64,000 nucleotides of DNA from Desulfatitalea alkaliphila (GTDB taxonomy: Bacteria > Desulfobacterota > Desulfobacteria > Desulfobacterales > Desulfosarcinaceae), in assembly GCF_022968795.1 (NCBI RefSeq), contig NZ_JALJRB010000016.1, forward strand, positions 47,265-111,264. Direction: 5' to 3'. A program made the translations under genes and the position numbers. Below the pieces are notes generated by a model, which saw nothing but the letters and a program-made list of their open reading frames with translations, had not been told where the DNA came from and made no database searches. This document shows, piece by piece, positions 1-8,217 of the stretch (position 1 is its first letter; every line of letters starts with the position of its first letter).

Positions 1-367
1 AGCTGTGGCAGGCCAGGCCGCCATAAAAGCTCAATCCCCGCCAATCGATGCCGTTGTTGCCTTCGGCCAGCGGGTGGAGCAAACACCCCACCCTGCTGCG
101 ACGGGGACCGATCAGCCCGATGAAAGGGCAATGGTGAAAATCGGGAAAGGGGCGTTTGTCGCACTCCCGATCCTGCACCCTGTGTGAGAAATCATCCATG
201 GCCGCCACGGTGCGCGGCAGTGTGGCAAATGTCTCGGTACGCCGGGTGAGCAAACGGTTCAGATTGGCCCTGGAGGGATCGGCCACATTGTAAAGACCGC
301 AACAGGCGCCGCAGGAGACCGTCTCGTTCACCTGGCACAGGTAGACGCCGCCGGGAACCGGTTCCAT
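1..367 (-). CDS. Cys-rich hypothetical protein, partial (C-terminus off the left edge)
   Basis: This frame runs without a stop from an ATG at 367 through the window's first base, so only about 122 residues of the N-terminal part are visible. The protein is rich in Cys: C11, C19, C22 and C23 in a stretch reading SCGACCGLYN, then a Cys just before KRPFPDF, one in HHCPFIGLIG and one in RVGCLLHP. Such clustered Cys and His suggest an Fe-S or zinc site, but I cannot name the family. An in-frame GTG seven codons upstream, which overlaps a GAAGGG, is an alternative start. It lies downstream of the DUF3467-like gene on the same strand, with about 190 bases between them. Coding is supported by the conserved-looking Cys/Pro/Gly pattern; the competing frames show no such pattern. 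Confidence 0.6.
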   Translation of the reverse strand, partial: MEPVPGGVYLCQVNETVSCGACCGLYNVADPSRANLNRLLTRRTETFATLPRTVAAMDDFSHRVQDRECDKRPFPDFHHCPFIGLIGPRRSRVGCLLHPLAEGNNGIDWRGLSFYGGLACHS

Positions 368-560
368 CTGTGGCTGTCGCCCTTCCACGGGATGTGCCTG
401 CCTTTGTCGTGGTTTTACGGTTGCCGTTGTCCAAGTGCCAAAGGCAAATTCCTAACACAGGCAAAGCGGCCTGTCACGTCGATTGCGGCGTATTCATGCG
501 GCGTGCCGGGCGCCACACGACGGGTCCGGCATGCACCACGCTGGGGGCTTGGCAGGGGCG

Positions 561-839
561 TTACGCTTTTAATGCGGGAATATCACCGTGGGTCTTTTCG
601 TATTCAGCCACGGCGGCGGCCAGTTGTTGCAGCAACTGTTTGGCGTCCATGGGGCTGGCGATGGTGCGGATCCGCGGGCACCGGGCGATGTGGGCTTCCG
701 TGCAGGCGTGGGGATCGTCGCCGAACACCTGAAATTGATCGAAGACGAACACATCGGCGTTGAAGCCCACCTTGAAATAGTTGACATATTTGCCTTCGAT
801 GGGTTCTTCGATGCCCGATGCTTTGCGCTTGCCCGCCAT
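561..839 (-). CDS. DUF3467-like small protein
   Basis: A 92-residue protein that begins MAGKRKASG. It has a beta-rich N-terminal half (YVNYFKVGFNADVFVFDQF) and a C-terminal helix after ASPMDAKQLLQQLAAAVAEY. That layout, a short 'xxF.VG...DF.FDF' segment followed by a 'SP.hAK.L...L...I..YE' helix, is what I know of DUF3467. The function of that family is not established. The ATG at 839 was chosen because GAGGTG sits five bases upstream; the frame stays open further upstream, but that extension overlaps a sigma-54 promoter at 890-905 and has no good ribosome site. Expression is therefore probably sigma-54 dependent, driven by the activator encoded just upstream. Family assignment is moderate and rests on pattern only. 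Confidence 0.6.
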   Translation of the reverse strand: MAGKRKASGIEEPIEGKYVNYFKVGFNADVFVFDQFQVFGDDPHACTEAHIARCPRIRTIASPMDAKQLLQQLAAAVAEYEKTHGDIPALKA

Positions 840-889
840 GGTCACCTCGCTGCCCGGCCTAATGCATTGACGTTGTTTCAAGACCAGAC

Positions 890-905
890 AGCAAGGAGAA
901 TGCCA
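890..905 (-). promoter_or_regulatory. sigma-54 (-24/-12) promoter of the DUF3467-like gene
   Basis: On the minus strand this reads TGGCATTCTCCTTGCT. The known sigma-54 consensus is TGGCACG-N4-TTGCW. The TGGCA and TTGCT blocks are intact and the GG-to-GC spacing is exact; only positions 6-7 differ. The predicted start of transcription is near 879, giving a leader of about 40 bases before the ATG at 839. A gene for a sigma-54 activator lies directly upstream, which makes the match much less likely to be chance. Confidence 0.65.
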
Positions 906-988
906 TTGGCGCCAACGGTATGAAAAACGCAATATTTCAGTGGGTTGTTTTTTTTCAAGTGGATCTTCCGGCCGGGGGATGGCGGGGG

Positions 989-1041
989 TGTAACGCCTAC
1001 CTGTAACGCTTGCCCGCTACCGATGTAACAACGGGTGTAAC
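989..1041. promoter_or_regulatory. four TGTAAC direct repeats, probable activator-binding (UAS) sites
   Basis: TGTAAC occurs at 989-994, 1002-1007, 1024-1029 and 1036-1041, arranged as two pairs with offsets of 13 and 12 bases. The first pair is followed by G and the second by A. They lie about 110-160 bases upstream of the start predicted for the sigma-54 promoter at 890-905, the usual distance for enhancer-like sites of sigma-54 activators. Assignment to the activator at 1165-2136 is inference from position. Confidence 0.5.
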
Positions 1042-1164
1042 AATGTCACGCCATGAGGTGCGCGCACATGAAAGGCGCGATTGGGTCGGGCAGGGGCGAT
1101 TGGCAGAGACCACCGGTTTGGCGCATGGATCATTGCGTTTTCGGCGTGCAACCCTTGCTGCGCG

Positions 1165-2136
1165 TCAGACGGGGGTCGGGGATATGTTGTAGCGTTTCAT
1201 GGAGCGGTAGATTCGCATGCGGCTCCACTGGAGGCGACGGGCCGCTTCGCTCTTGTTCCAACGGGTGCTTTGCAGGGCGGCCATCAGGCGTGATCTTTCA
1301 TCATCGCCGTCGCCGAAGTGCAACCGTTTGGTGAATGCCGGCGGCAAATCGACGAATTCGATCCGCTTGGTTTCGCATTGCAGAAAGCAGGCTTCGATCA
1401 GATTGTTCAACTCCCGCACATTGCCGGGCCAGTTGTATTGCACCAAAGCCGCCAGCGCCTCGTTGGAGAACGCATGGATGTCGCGTGTCAGGCGCCGGTT
1501 GAGCCGGGTGATGGCCATATCCACAAGTTGGGGGATGTCCTCTTTGCGTTCCCGCAGGGGCGGCAGATGGATATGGGCCACATTGAGCCGGTAGTAAAGA
1601 TCGCGACGAAAGAGCCCTTCCGCCACGAGGGCTTCCGGGTCGCGATTGGTGGCGGCGATGATGCGCACGTCCAATTGAACGGCGCGCCTGGCGCCCAGGG
1701 GAAAAATGGTGTTGCTTTCTATGCTGCGCAAGATCTTGGCCTGGGCATGGGGGCTCATTTCGCCGATTTCGTCCAGAAAGAGGGTGCCGTGGGTCGCCAG
1801 GGCAAACTTGCCTTTCTGGGGCAGCAGTGCGCCGGTGAAGGCCCCTTTGCAATAGCCGAACAGCTCGCTTTCCACCAGGCTGTCCGGGATGGCCGCACAG
1901 TTGACACACACCATGGGCTGTGTGGATCGCGTACTGGCCGTATGGATGGTCTCGGCCACCAGCTCTTTGCCGGTACCGGTTTCGCCGGTGATCAGCACTG
2001 TGGAGCCGACGCCGGCCACCCGCATCAAGTAACGTTTGATCTGCCGCATCTCCTGGCCGCTGCCGACGATGCGCGCGTCTTGATCATGCGATGCCATCCG
2101 TTGCCGTCCTTTTCGGTGGAAGCAGCCGTCCGTCAC
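1165..2136 (-). CDS. sigma-54-dependent transcriptional activator without sensor domain
   Basis: A 323-residue enhancer-binding protein. Walker A is GETGTGKE (about residues 51-58), the sigma-54 contact loop is GAFTGA (about 98-103), and Walker B is around LFLDEIGE. The arginine-finger region is normal, and a Fis-type helix-turn-helix ends the protein (KSEAARRLQWSRMRIYRSMKRY). Only about 20 residues precede the AAA+ domain, so there is no receiver, PAS or GAF domain: it is either constitutively competent or controlled by a partner in trans, as with PspF-type activators. Met14 (start at 2097) is an alternative start. The downstream gene on the same strand has a sigma-54 promoter and repeated upstream sites, so the likely target is the DUF3467-like gene. 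Confidence 0.9.
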   Translation of the reverse strand: MTDGCFHRKGRQRMASHDQDARIVGSGQEMRQIKRYLMRVAGVGSTVLITGETGTGKELVAETIHTASTRSTQPMVCVNCAAIPDSLVESELFGYCKGAFTGALLPQKGKFALATHGTLFLDEIGEMSPHAQAKILRSIESNTIFPLGARRAVQLDVRIIAATNRDPEALVAEGLFRRDLYYRLNVAHIHLPPLRERKEDIPQLVDMAITRLNRRLTRDIHAFSNEALAALVQYNWPGNVRELNNLIEACFLQCETKRIEFVDLPPAFTKRLHFGDGDDERSRLMAALQSTRWNKSEAARRLQWSRMRIYRSMKRYNISPTPV

Positions 2137-2528
2137 GAAGCACCCCCATTGCTGACAGGTTAAGGTGTTGTCTTCTTCGAATGTGACGCATGACGCAGTA
2201 GGGCCGGAACAAGATCATGCAGGGCAGGAGTGCGGAAAGACGATCCAAGTGCGGCACCATCGGGGCACGATCTATATTTTCAATAGCACATTGCTGCGGC
2301 AAGTCAAGCACTCAACCGGCCATGCGGAAGGCGCCGGACGGGTTGCCAGCCGCAAGGGCCCCGCCGTGCAGGCATGCCGGTCCTTCCGTCGCCCGCCGGG
2401 GCGAAATGGGATTGTGGCGATGGCACGGCGCCGTTTGACTTGCCCTGTTCATTGCGTTATGCGGTTATGCCTGACCGGGTGAGCGCACCGCCGCCCTTGT
2501 TCTTTCCCCTTACACTGGAAGGCCTACC
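2137..2528. other. intergenic region between divergent genes
   Basis: About 390 bases separate the sigma-54 activator (minus) from the BASS transporter (plus). I see no convincing gene. A TTGACT at 2435-2440 could be a -35 element for the transporter, but the sequence 16-17 bases on (TTATGC/TATGCG) is a poor -10. No strong hairpin or repeat stands out. Confidence 0.4.
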
Positions 2529-3467
2529 ATGATTGGTTTGATAACCCGATTGTTGCCGGTCTGGGCCGTGTTGCTCTCCGCCGTCGCCATTGCATGGCCC
2601 GACCGTTTCACGGCCCTGGGCGGGTGGATCGTGCCCCTGCTGGCAGGGGTGATGTTTTGCATGGGCATGACCTTGACTTGGGACGATTTCCGCTCGGTCT
2701 TTCGGCGGCCGGTGGATGTGGGGCTGGCCGCCTTGCTGCAATATACGGTGATGCCGCTGGCCGGTTGGGGCTTGGCCGTGGTGTTGGGACTGGAACCGGC
2801 CTTGATCGCCGGCATGGTACTCCTGGGCAGTACTTCAGGCGGCACGGCGAGCAATGTGATCACTTACCTGGCAAGGGGCAATGTGGCTTTGTCCATCACC
2901 TGTACCCTGGTGTCCACCCTGTTGGCGGTCGTCATGCTGCCCCTGCTGAGCTGGTTCTACTTGCGTCAGGTGGTGCCGGTGGACGTGCTCGGCATGGTGC
3001 GCAGCGTGGCCCAGATCGTGCTGCTGCCTGTGCTGCTGGGAACCGCCATCAACAGCGTGGCGGCGCGGCGGATAACGCCGATCAAACCCCTGCTGCCACT
3101 GCTGTCGGTGGTGGTGATCGTGTTGATTATCGCCGTTATCGCGGCCCTCAACGCGCAGCGGTTGCGCCAGGTGGGCGGTTGGTTGCTGCTGGCCGTGGTG
3201 CTGCACAACGGTTTCGGGTTGGCCATGGGGTACCTGCTGCCCCGCTTGCTGGGACGGGATGAGGTCACTTGCCGCACCCTGGCCATCGAGGTGGGCATGC
3301 AGAACTCCGGCTTGGCCGTTGCTCTGGCACTCAAACATTTCTCTCCCCTGGCCGCTCTTCCGGGTGCCATTTTCAGCGTGTGGCACAATATCAGCGGATC
3401 CATTGCGGCCGCCGTTTGGAGCCGCAACGCCGGTGCGTTGCCGGTGTCATCCGGCAAGGGCCGATGA
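2529..3467 (+). CDS. bile acid:sodium symporter (BASS) family transporter
   Basis: A 312-residue integral membrane protein with about nine or ten hydrophobic segments. The family hallmark is visible in the first half: GVMFCMGMTLTWDDF, then LGSTSGGTASNVITYLARGNVALS; EVGMQNSGLAVALA lies near the C-terminus. In the BASS/YocS/ASBT family these segments line the Na+ and substrate site. Substrates in bacteria are small organic anions, but which one cannot be read from sequence. The ATG at 2529 follows a GGAAGG. It stands alone, divergent from the sigma-54 activator, and ends against a stem-loop shared with the convergent fprA operon. Confidence 0.88.
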   Translation: MIGLITRLLPVWAVLLSAVAIAWPDRFTALGGWIVPLLAGVMFCMGMTLTWDDFRSVFRRPVDVGLAALLQYTVMPLAGWGLAVVLGLEPALIAGMVLLGSTSGGTASNVITYLARGNVALSITCTLVSTLLAVVMLPLLSWFYLRQVVPVDVLGMVRSVAQIVLLPVLLGTAINSVAARRITPIKPLLPLLSVVVIVLIIAVIAALNAQRLRQVGGWLLLAVVLHNGFGLAMGYLLPRLLGRDEVTCRTLAIEVGMQNSGLAVALALKHFSPLAALPGAIFSVWHNISGSIAAAVWSRNAGALPVSSGKGR

Positions 3468-3474
3468 ACGGCCC

Positions 3475-3570
3475 GGATCGAAATTGGCTTTGCGCGGGGC
3501 GGCATTGGATGCCGGCAGCGACGACAACATCACCATCGTTTTGATGGATGCACCGTCCGCTGCACGATGA
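3475..3570 (+). pseudogene. remnant of a PP2C-type Ser/Thr phosphatase C-terminus
   Basis: Directly after the BASS gene, a frame ending at 3570 reads KLALRGAALDAGSDDNITI followed by VLMDAP. The segment 'AALxAGSxDNITxVLV' is the characteristic last conserved block of PP2C/Stp1 phosphatases, where the Asp of DN binds metal. Nothing upstream in this frame resembles the rest of a PP2C domain (normally about 230 residues), because that DNA is occupied by the transporter. I read it as the broken tail of a lost gene. The call rests on one short motif. Confidence 0.4.
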
Positions 3571-3589
3571 GGAGCGCAGGTCACTGCCA

Positions 3590-3627
3590 GGGGTTGTTTC
3601 CATCCCGGCAGAGATGCAAACAACCCC
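3590..3627. terminator. stem-loop between convergent genes
   Basis: GGGGTTGTTT at 3590-3599 pairs exactly with AAACAACCCC at 3618-3627 across an 18-base loop. It lies between the plus-strand transporter and the minus-strand fprA. The T-tract is weak on both sides, so it may act as a bidirectional but imperfect terminator. Confidence 0.45.
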
Positions 3628-3657
3628 TTCGGCTGCAGTAAAATATCATGCGGGGCT

Positions 3658-4836
3658 TCAGGCGAAGCCGTTTTCCTTGTGTTTGGCTGCAATGGCGTCG
3701 GCCAGCCGGTCCAAGGCTTCGAAGGCTTGGACCGTGGGTTGGCCTTTGCACAGCACCGGATCGAGCACCTCCACTTTGAGATTGGGAATCATGCCGGCAA
3801 GGGTCTCCACAGTTTTGCCGCCCCAGCCGTAGGAGCCGATGATGGATAGAAAACGGGCTTTGGGCCGCAAGGCGTTGGCCAGGAAGGTGCCGTAGGCGGC
3901 CACCGGGTGGGGACCGGCCAGCACGGTGGGGGTGCCCACCACGATGGTACCGGCGTCCACCAGGCTGATGGCCAGTTTGCCGATATCGGTCACCACCAGG
4001 TCGTAGGCCTCGACCCGCACATCCCGGTCCGCAAGGGCGTCGATCAGGTGATCCACCATCTGCTGGGTGCTGCCGTGCATGGAGATGTAGGGCAGCACCA
4101 CCAGATTGCGCGGCTGCGCCGAGACCCATTCCGCGTAGGCTTCCATGATCCACTCGGGCCGATCGTAGATCTGGCCGTGGCTGGGAGCGATGATCCGGAT
4201 ATCATAGGGCTTCAATTTTGCGATATTTTTCTCGATGGTGCCGCGGAAGGGCATCATGATTTCGGCGAAGTAGCGCTTGGCGGCTTCATAGACCCGGCAG
4301 GTGTCGTTGACGTACAAATCGCTGGAGGCGATGTGGGAGCCGAAGAAGTCGCAGCTGAACAAAATTTGGTCTTCGGGCACATAGGTGACCATGGTTTCGG
4401 GCCAATGGACCCAAGGGGTGTGGATGAATTGGAGGGTTTTGTCTCCCAAGGAGAGGGTCTCGCCGTCGGTTACGGTGACGATGGCCGCTTCCGGGAGGTG
4501 CAGCAGGTCCATGAGCATCGCCTTGGCCTTGGGGCTGGTGATCACCTTGGCTTGCGGGAATCGTTCCAGCACCTGGCCGATAGCGCCGGAGTGGTCCTGC
4601 TCGGCGTGGTGCGAAACGATGTAGTCGATTTTGGGCTCCGCCGCGATACGTGCCAGCCACGGTTCGGCCAGGGGCGGATCCACGGTGTCCAGCAGAGCGG
4701 TTTTTTCACTGCCTTCGATCAGGTAGGCATTGTAGGTGGTGCCGTCGGGCAGCGGTATGAGGGAATCGAACAGGCGCCGGTTCCAATCCACGGCGCCGAT
4801 CCAGTGAATGCGGTCTTTGATGGTGCGTTTGTGCAT
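3658..4836 (-). CDS. fprA: FprA-type flavodiiron protein (O2/NO reductase)
   Basis: A 392-residue soluble protein with an N-terminal metallo-beta-lactamase domain followed by a flavodoxin domain. The di-iron signature HxExDH is at about 77-82 (SHHAEQDHSG). The FMN-binding loop is near residue 253 (SMHGSTQQM) and the second flavodoxin loop is GTPTVLAG. Known members reduce O2 to water or NO to N2O with electrons from rubredoxin. A rubredoxin gene ends 15 bases upstream, and hcp lies just beyond it, so the protein is the last enzyme of an apparent operon for nitrogen-oxide and oxygen defence. The length is normal for a stand-alone family member with no fused rubredoxin. The ATG at 4836 has GGAGG upstream. 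Confidence 0.93.
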   Translation of the reverse strand: MHKRTIKDRIHWIGAVDWNRRLFDSLIPLPDGTTYNAYLIEGSEKTALLDTVDPPLAEPWLARIAAEPKIDYIVSHHAEQDHSGAIGQVLERFPQAKVITSPKAKAMLMDLLHLPEAAIVTVTDGETLSLGDKTLQFIHTPWVHWPETMVTYVPEDQILFSCDFFGSHIASSDLYVNDTCRVYEAAKRYFAEIMMPFRGTIEKNIAKLKPYDIRIIAPSHGQIYDRPEWIMEAYAEWVSAQPRNLVVLPYISMHGSTQQMVDHLIDALADRDVRVEAYDLVVTDIGKLAISLVDAGTIVVGTPTVLAGPHPVAAYGTFLANALRPKARFLSIIGSYGWGGKTVETLAGMIPNLKVEVLDPVLCKGQPTVQAFEALDRLADAIAAKHKENGFA

Positions 4837-4851
4837 GATGCCACCTCCGTT

Positions 4852-5013
4852 TCAGGTCTCTTTTTCGAACTCTTCCTTGCCCACGCCGCAGACGGGGCAC
4901 TCCCAGTCGTCCGGCAGATCCTCGAAGGCGGTGCCGGGGGCGATGCCGCCCTCCGGATCCCCTTCGGCGGGATCATAAATATAGTCGCAGGGGATACAAC
5001 GCCATTGGTCCAT
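4852..5013 (-). CDS. rubredoxin
   Basis: A 53-residue rubredoxin. The two Fe-binding knuckles are visible: CIPC in place of the usual CxxC-GY knuckle, followed by [11 protein letters not shown], then CPVCG. The core [16 protein letters not shown] is typical. Cys6 and Cys9 with Cys39 and Cys42 would hold the single iron. The ATG at 5013 has AAAAGGAG upstream. It sits between hcp and fprA, and rubredoxin is the known electron donor of FprA-type flavodiiron proteins, so that is its likely job here. Confidence 0.95.
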   Translation of the reverse strand: MDQWRCIPCDYIYDPAEGDPEGGIAPGTAFEDLPDDWECPVCGVGKEEFEKET

Positions 5014-5095
5014 GGTCGGCTCCTTTTCCAGAGAAAGATACAGGGGATGAGGTGCCGTCAGGCCGCCGCTCCGGGCGGCCTGACGGTGTGGTTGA

Positions 5096-6757
5096 TCAGC
5101 GGCCGGCCATCATGGCCGCGATGTCGTTTTCGACGGTGTCGATGGGTTTGATGTCGAACTTTTCCACCAGCACCTTGGCCACGCCGGGGGAGAGAAATCC
5201 CGGCAGGGTGGGGCCCAGGCGGATCCCCTTGACGCCCAAAGCGAGCAGGGCCAGCAACACCGCCACGGCCTTCTGTTCATACCAGGCGATGTCGTAGGAG
5301 ATGGGCAGGTCGTTGATGTCGTCCAGGCCGAACACCTCCTTGAGCTTCAGGGCGATGACCGCCAGCGAGTAGGAGTCGTTGCACTGGCCGGCATCCAGCA
5401 CCCGGGGAATGCCGCCGATGTCGCCCAACTGCAGCTTGTTGTAACGGTACTTGGCGCAGCCGGCAGTGAGAATGACCGTGTCCTCGGGCAGCTTTTCAGC
5501 CACCTCGGTGTAATAGGCGCGGGTCTTCTGGCGGCCGTCGCAGCCGGCCATCACCACGAAGCGCTTGATGGCTCCCGATTTGACCGCATCGACCACTTTG
5601 TCGGCCAGGGCCAGCACCTGGTTGTGGGCGAAACCACCCACGATGGCGCCGCTTTCCAGTTCCGTCGGCGGCGGGCACTGTTTGGCTTGGGCGATCAAGG
5701 CCGAAAAGTCCTTGCTGCCGCCGGCCGGCCGGTTCGGGATGTGGGTCGCCCCGACATAGCCGACCACGTTGGTGGTGTAGAGCCGGTCCAGGTAGGTATT
5801 GTCCTTGCGCAGCGGCACCAGGCAGTTGGTGGTGAGCAGAAGGGGGCCGTTGAAGGCTTCGAACTCCTTGTTCTGGTGCCACCAGGAGCCGCCGTAGTTG
5901 CCCACGAAATGGTTGTACTTCTTGAAGGCGGGATAGTAGTTGGCCGGCAGCATTTCACCGTGGGTGTAGACATCCACCCCGGTGCCCTCGGTTTGTTGCA
6001 GCAGCTCCTCCATGTCCTTCAGATCGTGGCCGGAAATCAATATGCCGGGGTTGGCGCCGACACCGATGTTCACTTCGGAGATTTCGGGATGGCCGTAGGT
6101 GGTGGTGTTGGCCTCGTCCAGCAGGGCCATGGTGGCAACGGCGGTCTCGCCGGCTTTCATCACCAGTCCCACCATCTCGTCGGCACTCAGGTCGCGGGTG
6201 GTGGAGGCCAGGGCGGTGTGCATGAATGCGTTGATTTCCGGTTTGCGGAACCCGAGAATGGCGGCGTGGTCGGCATAGGCGGCGATGCCCTTCAGCCCGA
6301 TGGTCAGCATCTCCCGCAGAGAGCGCACATCCTCGTTCCCGGTGGCCAGGATGCCCACCGCCTTGGCTTTTTCGGCAAAGGTGTCGGCTGCACCGTTCCA
6401 GGTGGCGGCATCGGGCAGGGCGCCATCGAAATCGCGGCCGTTTTTGGCCTTGTAGGTTTCGAGGAATTTGGCGCGGATGCGGTCGCGGCGGCGCAACCCT
6501 TCCTGGATCGCTTCGCTGAAGCGCGCATCGTCCCAGGCGGCGTTGGTGATGGTGGCGAACAGGCTTTCGACGATGAAGTCGTCGTTGTCGCGATCCGCGG
6601 CGCCCATCTGATCGAGTTGTTCACCGTACACGGCGATGCCCTTGAGCACGAAAATCAGCAGGTCTTGAAGGTTGGCGGTCTCTTCGGGTTTACCGCACAT
6701 GCCTTTGACGGTGCAGCCGGTGTTTTTGGCGGTTTCCTGGCATTGAAAGCAGAACAT
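5096..6757 (-). CDS. hcp: hybrid cluster protein (hydroxylamine reductase)
   Basis: A 553-residue protein. The N-terminal Cys set C3, C6, C15 and C21 ([15 protein letters not shown], then GMCGK) binds the [4Fe-4S] or [2Fe-2S] cluster of class I/II Hcp. Hybrid-cluster ligand regions include GANPGI, TNCLVPL, GCDGR and GCAKYRYN. Hcp is cytoplasmic and is now viewed mainly as a nitric oxide reductase with hydroxylamine reductase activity in vitro. Its neighbours fit: a DUF1858 protein, which the family description links to Hcp, lies 59 bases upstream, and rubredoxin and FprA lie downstream. The start at 6757 follows a GGAAGGAG. Confidence 0.95.
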   Translation of the reverse strand: MFCFQCQETAKNTGCTVKGMCGKPEETANLQDLLIFVLKGIAVYGEQLDQMGAADRDNDDFIVESLFATITNAAWDDARFSEAIQEGLRRRDRIRAKFLETYKAKNGRDFDGALPDAATWNGAADTFAEKAKAVGILATGNEDVRSLREMLTIGLKGIAAYADHAAILGFRKPEINAFMHTALASTTRDLSADEMVGLVMKAGETAVATMALLDEANTTTYGHPEISEVNIGVGANPGILISGHDLKDMEELLQQTEGTGVDVYTHGEMLPANYYPAFKKYNHFVGNYGGSWWHQNKEFEAFNGPLLLTTNCLVPLRKDNTYLDRLYTTNVVGYVGATHIPNRPAGGSKDFSALIAQAKQCPPPTELESGAIVGGFAHNQVLALADKVVDAVKSGAIKRFVVMAGCDGRQKTRAYYTEVAEKLPEDTVILTAGCAKYRYNKLQLGDIGGIPRVLDAGQCNDSYSLAVIALKLKEVFGLDDINDLPISYDIAWYEQKAVAVLLALLALGVKGIRLGPTLPGFLSPGVAKVLVEKFDIKPIDTVENDIAAMMAGR

Positions 6758-6816
6758 GGTTTAACTCCTTCCTTGGTTGTTATCCACGGGAGCACACTCC
6801 CGCAGGGCGGCGGCAT

Positions 6817-7053
6817 TCATCGGTTCCCCCTTTCGGCATCGCGTGGCGGCTCTTTTTCGCCCTTGATCGCGGCTTCCAGTGCCTCCAGGAAGGCCTCCAG
6901 GGGATACCCGTGTATGCGGGCGACATCCGCCAGGGTGTGGAACGCTTCGGTGGGGCACCCCACGCACAACATTCGGCGCTCGATGAAAAAGGCCAGGGCG
7001 CCGGAATGGCGGCGCAGGGTCTCTTGAACGGTCATGTCGCCGTCAAGTGCCAT
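6817..7053 (-). CDS. DUF1858 / hybrid-cluster-associated redox disulfide protein
   Basis: A 78-residue protein (MALDGDMTVQETLRRHSGAL at the start). It has the conserved pair in MLCVGCPTEAF, a CxxC, followed by a helix HTLADVARIHGYPLEAFLEAL. This is the short DUF1858 fold, named for its frequent neighbourhood with Hcp; a thiol-redox role has been proposed. The frame is open about 55 codons further upstream, but the ATG at 7053 has GAGAGGTG at proper spacing and the upstream part has no family similarity. It lies between the flavoprotein gene and hcp, probably co-transcribed with both. Confidence 0.85.
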   Translation of the reverse strand: MALDGDMTVQETLRRHSGALAFFIERRMLCVGCPTEAFHTLADVARIHGYPLEAFLEALEAAIKGEKEPPRDAERGNR

Positions 7054-7079
7054 CTGGAACACCTCTCTTGTTTGCCGCA

Positions 7080-8105
7080 TCAGAGCGTGACGTTTTTCTT
7101 GCCGCCGAAGTAGCGCATGAACTGGGCCCGTTCGTAAATGGCCGGGTCGGTGCTGCGCTCCTGGCTCAGTTTGCCTTGGAAATCGCCCAGCCGCTGGTAG
7201 CGTTTGCCGGCCATCCACTGTTCCAGGCCGGTGTTCATCTCCTGCAAGTAAGCGGCACCGTTTTTGTAGAGCGTGGAGGCCACCTGCACGGCCGCCGCGC
7301 CGGCCAGCAGTTGCTTGATTACGCCGCTAACGTCGTGGACGCCGGTAGAGGCAGCCAGGTCGCAATCCACCTTGTTGGCCATCACGGCCACCCAGCGCAG
7401 GGAGAGGGCCAGCTCCGACGGGGTGCTGAAGACGAAAGAGGGTTTCACCTCCAGTTTGTCCAGGTCGAAGTCGGGACTGAAAAAACGGTTGAACAGCACG
7501 ATCCCCTTGATGCCGGTTTTGGACAGGCGCTGGATCATGGGGCCCAGGTCGGTGAAGTAGGGGCTGATTTTGAGCGCCACGGGGATGGAGACCGCCCGGG
7601 TCACCTTCTCGGCGATTTCGAAATAGAGCGCTTCTTTCTGTGCTCCCGTGTGCTTGAAGTCCGTGGGCGGGAAGAACATGTTCAGCTCCAGGGCGTCGGC
7701 TCCCGCTTTTTGCAGGTTGACCGCGTAGGAGAGCCACTCCACGGAGTGGAAAAAGCAGTTGATGCTGGCCATCACCGGGATGGAGACCGCCTTTTTGCAC
7801 GCCTCCAGCAGTTGAATGTACTTGTTGAGGTTCTCTTCCCGGATCACGTAGTCGTAGTACGCAATGGGGCTTCGTTGGCCCTGGTAGTCGAAATATTCCG
7901 GATCGCCGTAAGTCTCCTTGGCGGTTTTGATGAAGTCGGCGTACTCGTTCATCACCTCCTCTTCGAAGATCGATTTGAGCACCACGGCTCCTGCGCCGTT
8001 GGCCTCCAGGGTTTTGACCTTCTCCACCGAGCCGGTCATGCCCGAACTGCCGGCGATGATGGGGCTCTTCAATGTCAGTCCGAGGTATGAGGTGCTCAGA
8101 TCCAT
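7080..8105 (-). CDS. dihydroorotate dehydrogenase-like flavoprotein, copy 1
   Basis: A 341-residue TIM-barrel flavoprotein of the PyrD-like group, starting MDLSTSYLGLTLKSPIIAGS with AAAGGAG upstream of the ATG at 8105. The FMN-binding features of class 1 enzymes are present (PVALKISPYF, ELALSLRWVAVM, and GAAAVQVASTLYKNG near the end). However, the 'NLSCPN' loop that holds the catalytic base in class 1 dihydroorotate dehydrogenases is replaced by ELNMFFPPTD, so true pyrimidine synthesis is doubtful. A close paralogue lies at 23639-24634 behind the nitrate reductase genes. Here it sits between a Crp/Fnr regulator and DUF1858-hcp. The role is unknown; the context suggests redox chemistry tied to nitrogen oxides. 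Confidence 0.85.
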   Translation of the reverse strand: MDLSTSYLGLTLKSPIIAGSSGMTGSVEKVKTLEANGAGAVVLKSIFEEEVMNEYADFIKTAKETYGDPEYFDYQGQRSPIAYYDYVIREENLNKYIQLLEACKKAVSIPVMASINCFFHSVEWLSYAVNLQKAGADALELNMFFPPTDFKHTGAQKEALYFEIAEKVTRAVSIPVALKISPYFTDLGPMIQRLSKTGIKGIVLFNRFFSPDFDLDKLEVKPSFVFSTPSELALSLRWVAVMANKVDCDLAASTGVHDVSGVIKQLLAGAAAVQVASTLYKNGAAYLQEMNTGLEQWMAGKRYQRLGDFQGKLSQERSTDPAIYERAQFMRYFGGKKNVTL

Positions 8106-8217
8106 GGGGTGCGCTCCTTTCGTTGGTTTGTCCTTGATCGCGGGCCACCGTTTTGATCGCCAGCCTACCCGGTGTCGGTCACCGTGTCTTTGCGCCGGCG
8201 CAAACAGGCGGCCGGTT

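Noticed and set aside
5624..7027. 467-codon plus-strand frame opposite hcp
   Set aside because: Antisense shadow of a GC-rich gene; composition (Gly/His/Val runs) is not protein-like and hcp is certain.
8106..8217. FNR-type box before the DHOD-like/hcp genes
   Set aside because: Two TTGATC half-sites occur but no matching right half at N4 spacing.
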